From contig NZ_BOOO01000031.1 in assembly GCF_016863275.1 (NCBI RefSeq), positions 124,001-188,000 on the forward strand: 64,000 nucleotides of DNA, written 5' to 3'. Of the stretch, positions 58,836 through 64,000 are shown piece by piece. The translations under genes were made by a program, and so were the position numbers. Origin of the DNA: Planotetraspora mira (GTDB lineage: Bacteria; Actinomycetota; Actinomycetes; Streptosporangiales; Streptosporangiaceae). Each line of letters opens with the position of its first letter. The first letter of the stretch is position 1. A model generated the notes under the pieces. That model saw only the letters and a list, made by a program, of their open reading frames with translations. It made no database searches and was not told the origin of the DNA.

Positions 58836-61800
58836 ATGAGGTCGTCACATGCCCTGGTCCGGGCATTCATGCCCCGAAAGATAACGTTATCCGTCGCCAT
58901 GACGCTGGCAATTGCGAGCGGCGTCATCGCTACACCCGCTGCCCCGGCATCGGCCGAGACACCGACGAGTGAGTGGGCCACGCTGTCGCAGAAACTCGCC
59001 GGAATCACCGGCGACTGGGACAACGAGAACTATCCCGGTGCGATCAGCCAGACCATGCCGAACACGGCCTACCTGGGTAACGGTGACGTCGGGGTGAGCT
59101 CCGCCGGCTCCCGCGGGGTCAAGACCTTCATCATCTCCAAAGGCGACTTCTGGAACGGCGGCTCCTCGATCCAGACGGCCGGACTCGGCGGTGTCACGCT
59201 GCAGGCGGTGGCTCCGGTAGAGACGTCGCTCAATCTGGCGCTGAACAAGCCGGTGGCCGTATCCACCAACTCCAGTAACGCGAGCCGCTCGGTGAACGGC
59301 CAGTGGACCCCCAACTCGGGATTCGAGGGCTGGTTCTCCGACGTCGGCAAGCCGCAGTGGTTCCGCCTCGACCTCGGGGCGTCGACGACGGTCGGTCGCA
59401 TCGTGCTGCGGCACGACGCCGCCGCCCGTCCGGGTCAGGACGCCAACACCCCCAAGGTGTTCTCGATTCAATACAGCGACGACACGACCGCCCCTGGCAC
59501 AGATCCGAACGCTCCGGGCTGGACGACGCTGATGTCATCCACGGACAACACGGCGAACACCACGGACATCAGCTTCACCCCGGTTTCAGCGCGTTGGGTG
59601 CGCGTTTACTACGTGCAGCCGACACAGGAGTCGACGTCCGACTCGACCCAGAACCCGCGGGCGCGCCTCGGCCAGATCGAGGTGTACGCCGACCCCAACG
59701 CGACCAGTCCTCCTCCCGCGCCGCCCTTCCACGAGCGGCAGAACATCCTTGACCCGTCGATCGACACCGACATGTTCATGGACGACGCCCACCTGACCAT
59801 GCACACGTGGCAGGGCAGCGACGACAACGTCGTCGTGACGGAGCTGACCTCGCACGCGACCGACCCGGTGGACCTGCAGCTTTCGACCTGGTCGGGTGCC
59901 GGCAGCGCGAACGGCGGCTACACCGAGACCTCCGGGGTCGACGGTGCGACGCTATGGGCGACCAGGGAGACCCAGAACATCCCGACGGCCAAATGGGTGT
60001 CCCGGGCGACGCTCGCGACGCGGGTGATCGGCGCCGAACTGCAGCACCCGGTCGCGACGAACACCTCGACCTCGGCGACGGCGAAGGCGACGTTCAAGCT
60101 TGAGCCCGGCACCACCGTGCAGATCGTCACGGGTGTGGGCGGCGGCGGCCGGAATCCCGCCGACACGCTCGCGACCGCTCAGGATCTCATCACCGGCCAG
60201 ACCACGACATCCCTCACAGAGCTCGCGCAACGCAAGGCGGACTGGTGGAAGGCGTACTGGCTGCAGTCGTGGGTCGACCTCGGTGACCCGGTCCTCGATC
60301 GCTACTACTACGGGGCGCAGTACGAGATCGGGTCCGCCTCGCGTCCAGGGAAGCTCGCACCGGCGTTGTACGGGATCTGGTTCACCACCGACCAGCCGAT
60401 GTTCTCCGGCGACTACCACCTCAACTACAACGCGCAGGCGCCCTTCTACGGCGTGTACTCCAGCAACCGGCCGGAACTGTCCCTGCCGTACTACCAGGTG
60501 GTCAAGGACTACGTCCCGGCAGCGAAGGCCCGCGCCAAGAGCGACGTGTCCCGGATCAAGCCCGACTACGTCGCGTCCCGGCCCGACCTCGCGGGCGGCG
60601 CGGACGGCGTCCTGTTCCCCGTCGGCATCGGGCCATGGGGCAGCACGAGCGGCGGGCAGGGAAGCGGCCAGTTCCCCGGCTCGTACCTGCAGCAGACGAG
60701 CAACGGGTTGTTCAACGCCATGCTCTACGTCGACTACTGGAAGTACACCCAGGACAAGGCATTCCTGCAGAACGAGGCCTACCCGTACCTCAAGGAGGTC
60801 GCCGCCTTCTTCGAAGACTGGCTCGACGACGGCGGCACTCCCGGTGGGCGGCTCAACCTCTGGGCCGGACCACACGAGAACACCTGGGGCCGCAACTCCA
60901 GCCCAGACGTCCCGTTCCTGCGCACCACGCTCAAAACCCTCATCGAAGCAAGCAAGCTCCTCAACGACGACCCGGACCAGCGGGCGGTCTGGGAGGACAT
61001 GCTCAACCGGCTCGCACCCACGCCGACCACGACTCGCAACGGCGCCTCGGTCTACACGCTCGCCGACGACGGCACGATGATCGGGGAGAACGGGCAGCCC
61101 GGCCCGAACTTCCGCTCCGGCGACAACACCGTGAACCTGGAGGTCATCCAGCCCGGCGACGAGGTCGACATCTTCTCGTCACCTGCGGACCTCGCACGGG
61201 GCCAGGCGTCCGTGCAGCAGATGAACTCCTGGGGCCAGCTCAACGCCTTCGCCAAGGTGTTCGCCCAGGCCGCCCGCGTCGGCTACGACCCGGAGACCCT
61301 CATCAACCGGCTCAAGACGCAGCTGAACGGCACCATCGGCCTCGCCCCCAACCTCGCCGTCGCCGACGGCTTCCACGGCATCGAGAAGGCGGCGGCCACC
61401 GAGGGGCTCAACAGCATGCTCCTGTACGGCGACGGCGAGAAACTGGCGGTCTTCCCCGACTGGCCGGCGAACCGCGACGCGAGCTTCCACCGCCTCCTGG
61501 CGAAGGGCGCGTTCGAGGTGTCCGCCGCGCGAACCGGGGGTGTGGTGCACTCGCTGGAGATCACGAGCAAGGCCGGCGGCAACCTGAGGTTGAAGAACCC
61601 GTGGCCGACATCAGCCGTCACAGTGACCGACGACAAGGGCCACTTCACCGCGGTGACCGTCCACGACGGCTTCCTCGAGTTCGACACGAAGGCGGGGAAC
61701 ACGTACTACTTCTCGACCACCGAGCCGGGGTGCACGAGCATCCAGACCACGAACCACACCGGGCCACTGGTCGTCTCCTCGGGCGTGCTGTGCCTCGACG

Positions 61801-62168
61801 GTGCCACTCAGACCGGGCCAGTGGTCGTCCGAGCGGGCGCAGGCCTGCTGACCACCGCAGGTGCGAAGGTCAGCGGACCGGTGGACGCCTCGGGCGCGAG
61901 TGTGGTGGCCCTCTGCGACACGACGGTGACCGGCTCGGTGAACGTCGACGGCGCCACATCGGTCACCATCGGAGACCCGGCCCGGCGATGCGCCGTCAAC
62001 ACGGTGACCGGCCCGGTGTCGGTCACCAACACGGGGGGAACCACCGTGATCTCCGGCAACAAGATCACCGGGCCGTTGAACTGCTCGGGCAATCGACCGG
62101 CCCCGATCGACAACGGAAACCCCAACACCGTCACCGGCCCTAAGCAAGGTCAGTGCGCCACGCTGTGA
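58836..62168 (+). CDS. Large secreted glycoside hydrolase (six-hairpin, GH95-like) with F5/8C domain
   Basis: 1110 residues. Signal peptide to about residue 40 (ITLSVAMTLAIASGVIATPA, then APASA). An N-terminal domain opens with MPNTAYLGNGDVGVSSAG, a pattern seen in GH95-like fucosidases. It is interrupted at about 130-285 by a discoidin/F5-8C carbohydrate-binding domain (LNLALNKPVAVSTNSSNASR, WFRLDLGASTTVGRIVLRHD). The helical catalytic region follows (about 450-880, ALYGIWFTTDQPMFSGDYHL, LLYGDGEKLAVFPDWPANRD). The last 140 residues are Gly/Val/Thr repeats of the TGPVVV type with four cysteines, probably a beta-helix. It probably attacks fucosylated or related polysaccharide. Exact activity uncertain. 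Confidence 0.78.
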   Translation: MRSSHALVRAFMPRKITLSVAMTLAIASGVIATPAAPASAETPTSEWATLSQKLAGITGDWDNENYPGAISQTMPNTAYLGNGDVGVSSAGSRGVKTFIISKGDFWNGGSSIQTAGLGGVTLQAVAPVETSLNLALNKPVAVSTNSSNASRSVNGQWTPNSGFEGWFSDVGKPQWFRLDLGASTTVGRIVLRHDAAARPGQDANTPKVFSIQYSDDTTAPGTDPNAPGWTTLMSSTDNTANTTDISFTPVSARWVRVYYVQPTQESTSDSTQNPRARLGQIEVYADPNATSPPPAPPFHERQNILDPSIDTDMFMDDAHLTMHTWQGSDDNVVVTELTSHATDPVDLQLSTWSGAGSANGGYTETSGVDGATLWATRETQNIPTAKWVSRATLATRVIGAELQHPVATNTSTSATAKATFKLEPGTTVQIVTGVGGGGRNPADTLATAQDLITGQTTTSLTELAQRKADWWKAYWLQSWVDLGDPVLDRYYYGAQYEIGSASRPGKLAPALYGIWFTTDQPMFSGDYHLNYNAQAPFYGVYSSNRPELSLPYYQVVKDYVPAAKARAKSDVSRIKPDYVASRPDLAGGADGVLFPVGIGPWGSTSGGQGSGQFPGSYLQQTSNGLFNAMLYVDYWKYTQDKAFLQNEAYPYLKEVAAFFEDWLDDGGTPGGRLNLWAGPHENTWGRNSSPDVPFLRTTLKTLIEASKLLNDDPDQRAVWEDMLNRLAPTPTTTRNGASVYTLADDGTMIGENGQPGPNFRSGDNTVNLEVIQPGDEVDIFSSPADLARGQASVQQMNSWGQLNAFAKVFAQAARVGYDPETLINRLKTQLNGTIGLAPNLAVADGFHGIEKAAATEGLNSMLLYGDGEKLAVFPDWPANRDASFHRLLAKGAFEVSAARTGGVVHSLEITSKAGGNLRLKNPWPTSAVTVTDDKGHFTAVTVHDGFLEFDTKAGNTYYFSTTEPGCTSIQTTNHTGPLVVSSGVLCLDGATQTGPVVVRAGAGLLTTAGAKVSGPVDASGASVVALCDTTVTGSVNVDGATSVTIGDPARRCAVNTVTGPVSVTNTGGTTVISGNKITGPLNCSGNRPAPIDNGNPNTVTGPKQGQCATL
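61755..62150 (+). repeat. Degenerate GPVxV repeat region at hydrolase C-terminus
   Basis: Within the hydrolase, units such as TGPLVVSSGV, TGPVVVRAGA, SGPVDASGAS, TGSVNVDGAT, TGPVSVTNTG and TGPLNCSGNR recur about every 20 residues. The pattern fits a right-handed beta-helix with one turn per unit. It is also found as a C-terminal module in other secreted actinobacterial proteins. Confidence 0.65.
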
Positions 62169-62350
62169 TGTGACAAGACCGCTCCAGATCGGTGCTGGGG
62201 CCGAGCCGACACTCGACCCCAGCACCCCTCTCTGCCGCGACCGTACCTACGAGAGGAGGGCAAGGGCACGATCGTCACGCCGACCCGGCCGGGAATACGA
62301 TGACCTCACCTGATCATCGAAGGGCCTGTGAGAATGGCGGCCGGACCGAC

Positions 62351-63577
62351 ATGCGTCGACTGAACGCTCTCGCCGAGCGTGTCGCGACGCGCCTCGACCT
62401 GCTCGCCGATCGGATGGTCGACGCCTTCGTCGCGGAGATCCCCCTCTACGCCCACCTGCCCCGAGAGCAGTTGGAGGGTGAGCTCCTCCAGATCTGCCGG
62501 CACAACCTGCGGCTGTTCTTCCGGGTCCTCAGCCATGACGAACTGCCGGATGAGCGAGAGCTTCTGACCGTCCGCCGCAGCGCCGCACGGCGGGCGGAGG
62601 AACGGGTTCCGCTGGAGACGGTGCTCACGGCCTACCGCGTCGGATCGAGGATCGGGTGGCAGGAACTCTGCGACGACGCGCATCCCGACGAGCGTGCGGA
62701 CCTGTTCGAGGCCGCACACCTGGTGATCACATTCAACAATCTCGTCACCGGCGCGGTCGCGGCCGCTTACCTCGAGGAGCGGCAGGCGATCCACGACGAG
62801 GATCGGGAGGCGCGTCGCCGGCTGGCGGAGGCGCTCCTCGCGGGAATGCCCGCGCGCCAACTGGCCGAGCGCGCCGGCCATCGACTGGCCGCCGGGTATC
62901 ACGTGCTGGCGGTTCGGGTCGAGTCCTCAGTCGACGAGCGCGACGAGGAGGTCGAAAGCGCCGTGGCGGCCCGCCGCAAGTTGCGGCGGATGGAGCAGGG
63001 CCTGTCCGACGACTCCGGGCACGAGTCGCAGTCGCTCAGCGTCCTGTCACCCGGCGGCGGTGTGGTCCTCCTCCCGCGCACAGACCCGGACGACCGTGAC
63101 GCCCGGGCCGCGGACGTGGTGGCGCGCATGGCGAAGGCCGCCGACGCGCCGGTGCTCGCGGCGATCGCCACAGGAGCGGATCTGGACGGCGTACCGCCGG
63201 CGGCGGCGGAGGCCGACCATGTGCTTCGGCTCGCCGTCCGGCTGAACGCCGCGCCGGGAACCTACACACTCGACGACGTCCTTTTGGAGTACGTGCTGAC
63301 GAGCGCCGGGGAGGTGGGCCGGCGTCTGGCCGACGTCCTCCACCCGCTGGAATCCGGGCCCGAACTCGTGCAAACCCTCGCCGCGTGGTTCGCCAACGAT
63401 TTCCACCGGATGCGTACGGCGGCTGCGCTGCACATTCATCCCAACACCCTCGACTACCGGCTGGCCCGGATACACGAACTCACGGGCTACTCCGTGGGGT
63501 CGGGGCGGGGCGTCCTCGTGCTGGGTACGGCGTTGACCTTGCAGGCGCTTGGGAGAAATCACAACGAACGGTCCTGA
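62351..63577 (+). CDS. PucR/CdaR-type transcriptional regulator
   Basis: 408 residues from the ATG at 62351 (an ATG at 62300 would add 17). The N-terminal helical domain resembles RsbRD/PucR sensors (LLADRMVDAFVAEIPLYAHL). The middle is a GGDEF-like domain. The C-terminus has the PucR helix-turn-helix (LAAWFANDFHRMRTAAALHI, HPNTLDYRLARIHELTG). Such regulators activate catabolic genes in response to purines, diacids or other substrates. It lies downstream of the secreted hydrolase; whether it controls it is unknown. Confidence 0.88.
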   Translation: MRRLNALAERVATRLDLLADRMVDAFVAEIPLYAHLPREQLEGELLQICRHNLRLFFRVLSHDELPDERELLTVRRSAARRAEERVPLETVLTAYRVGSRIGWQELCDDAHPDERADLFEAAHLVITFNNLVTGAVAAAYLEERQAIHDEDREARRRLAEALLAGMPARQLAERAGHRLAAGYHVLAVRVESSVDERDEEVESAVAARRKLRRMEQGLSDDSGHESQSLSVLSPGGGVVLLPRTDPDDRDARAADVVARMAKAADAPVLAAIATGADLDGVPPAAAEADHVLRLAVRLNAAPGTYTLDDVLLEYVLTSAGEVGRRLADVLHPLESGPELVQTLAAWFANDFHRMRTAAALHIHPNTLDYRLARIHELTGYSVGSGRGVLVLGTALTLQALGRNHNERS

Positions 63578-63664
63578 ACTCTCGGGTGAACGCCGATAGT
63601 TGTCGGACGTGTGATCGAGTTAGCATCCCACGATGCCGATTCTGGCTTTAGCCGAGGAAATTGC

Positions 63665-64000
63665 ATGAATCGCTCGTTCGCTTTGTTCAGCGCGCTGGCC
63701 GTCACGGCCGCCCTGATGGTGAGCACTCCTGTCGCCGCGGCCGCAGGAGCACCGACCCCGCCCCCCAGTGCCGGACACGGTCCCGACCACGGCAGCCCGC
63801 AATCCGGTTGCGACCCGATCGACCCGTCCGCCTGTCTGCTGCCGTTTCCCAACGACTATTTCACCGTTCCCGACACGTCCACGGAAACCGGCCGACGGAT
63901 CGCCTTTTCACCGGGGATGATGCCGCAGAACATCGCCGGCACGCCGATCGACCCGGCCGAATGGAACCGAAACGACGGGTTCAGCCCCGGCACGCCGATC
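63665..64000 (+). CDS. Secreted protein, N-terminal part (runs off window)
   Basis: Open from the ATG at 63665 to the window end (112 codons). Signal peptide FALFSALAVTAALMVSTPVA with cleavage near AAA (about residue 27). The mature part has CDPIDPSACLLPFPNDYFTV and AGTPIDPAEWNRNDGFSPGT. The PFPNDYF pattern recalls the N-terminus of large extracellular lipase- or esterase-like proteins, but this is a weak match. The rest is outside the window. Confidence 0.75.
   Translation, partial: MNRSFALFSALAVTAALMVSTPVAAAAGAPTPPPSAGHGPDHGSPQSGCDPIDPSACLLPFPNDYFTVPDTSTETGRRIAFSPGMMPQNIAGTPIDPAEWNRNDGFSPGTPI

Overview
The window is high-GC actinobacterial DNA (many GTG starts, short gaps, stop/start overlaps of the ATGA, GTGA and TGATG kinds, dense one- and two-component regulation). 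Family content (HelR with a rifamycin-type element, ECF41 and SigG sigma factors, a cellobiose-type sugar ABC system without its own ATPase, DUF5713, an AlkZ-like glycosylase) fits a Streptosporangiaceae/Nonomuraea-like or related soil actinomycete. That placement is inference. No rRNA, convincing tRNA, CRISPR array, intact prophage or transposase was seen, so this reads as chromosome-arm type accessory DNA with several decayed genes.

Layout. 1-9.9 kb: exporters paired with regulators (GntR/MFS; MMPL/TetR; DHA2 MFS with a SigG-like sigma factor; MFS/MarR). 9.9-11.6 kb: poorly coding DNA with a frameshifted remnant and one plausible hypothetical gene. 11.6-14.5 kb: quinone oxidoreductase, secreted RTX-repeat protein with a strong terminator, DUF5713 protein, ABC-ATPase remnant. 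14.5-20.9 kb: a redox block containing an ECF41-type sigma factor that lacks region 4, an Ohr/OsmC protein, a ferritin-like/CDGSH multidomain protein with a coupled small acidic protein, a cupin, and two sensor kinases. Three copies of an ECF41-type promoter (TGTCACA, 16 bases, YGTC) lie in this block, in front of the sigma gene, the cupin operon and the kinase pair. 20.9-33.3 kb: a small secreted protein, an isochorismatase-like protein and a sugar/uronate catabolic cluster (ABC transporter, GntR, UxuA-type dehydratase, LacI, GH42 beta-galactosidase, SDR, SMP-30 lactonase) with a LacI-type operator between GH42 and SDR.

33.4-37.5 kb: DHFR-like protein, MarR/MFS pair, aldo-keto reductase remnant, PAS sensor kinase. 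37.8-45.9 kb: complete kdp potassium-uptake operon with two tandem micro-ORFs ahead of kdpA, and KdpD encoded as two proteins, followed by kdpE. 46-47.9 kb: AlkZ-like DNA glycosylase and an EF-hand protein. 48.2-50.7 kb: a rifamycin-associated-element-like inverted repeat, an N-terminal remnant of a GT1 glycosyltransferase, and intact helR. 50.8-58.1 kb: GNAT, ArsR-SRPBCC fusion overlapping a DHFR-like gene, ferredoxin/P450/TetR, DMT transporter, SnoaL-rhodanese protein and TetR. 58.1-64 kb: phage-gene remnant, large secreted glycoside hydrolase with F5/8C domain, PucR/CdaR-type regulator, and the start of a secreted protein that runs off the window.

The best candidates for something new are the local ECF41-type promoter set with its sigma factor lacking region 4 and the ferritin/CDGSH operon. 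Next are the RAE-(decayed glycosyltransferase)-helR arrangement and the split kdpD. Start codons were chosen from ribosome-binding sites, overlaps and family alignment from memory. No database search was possible.
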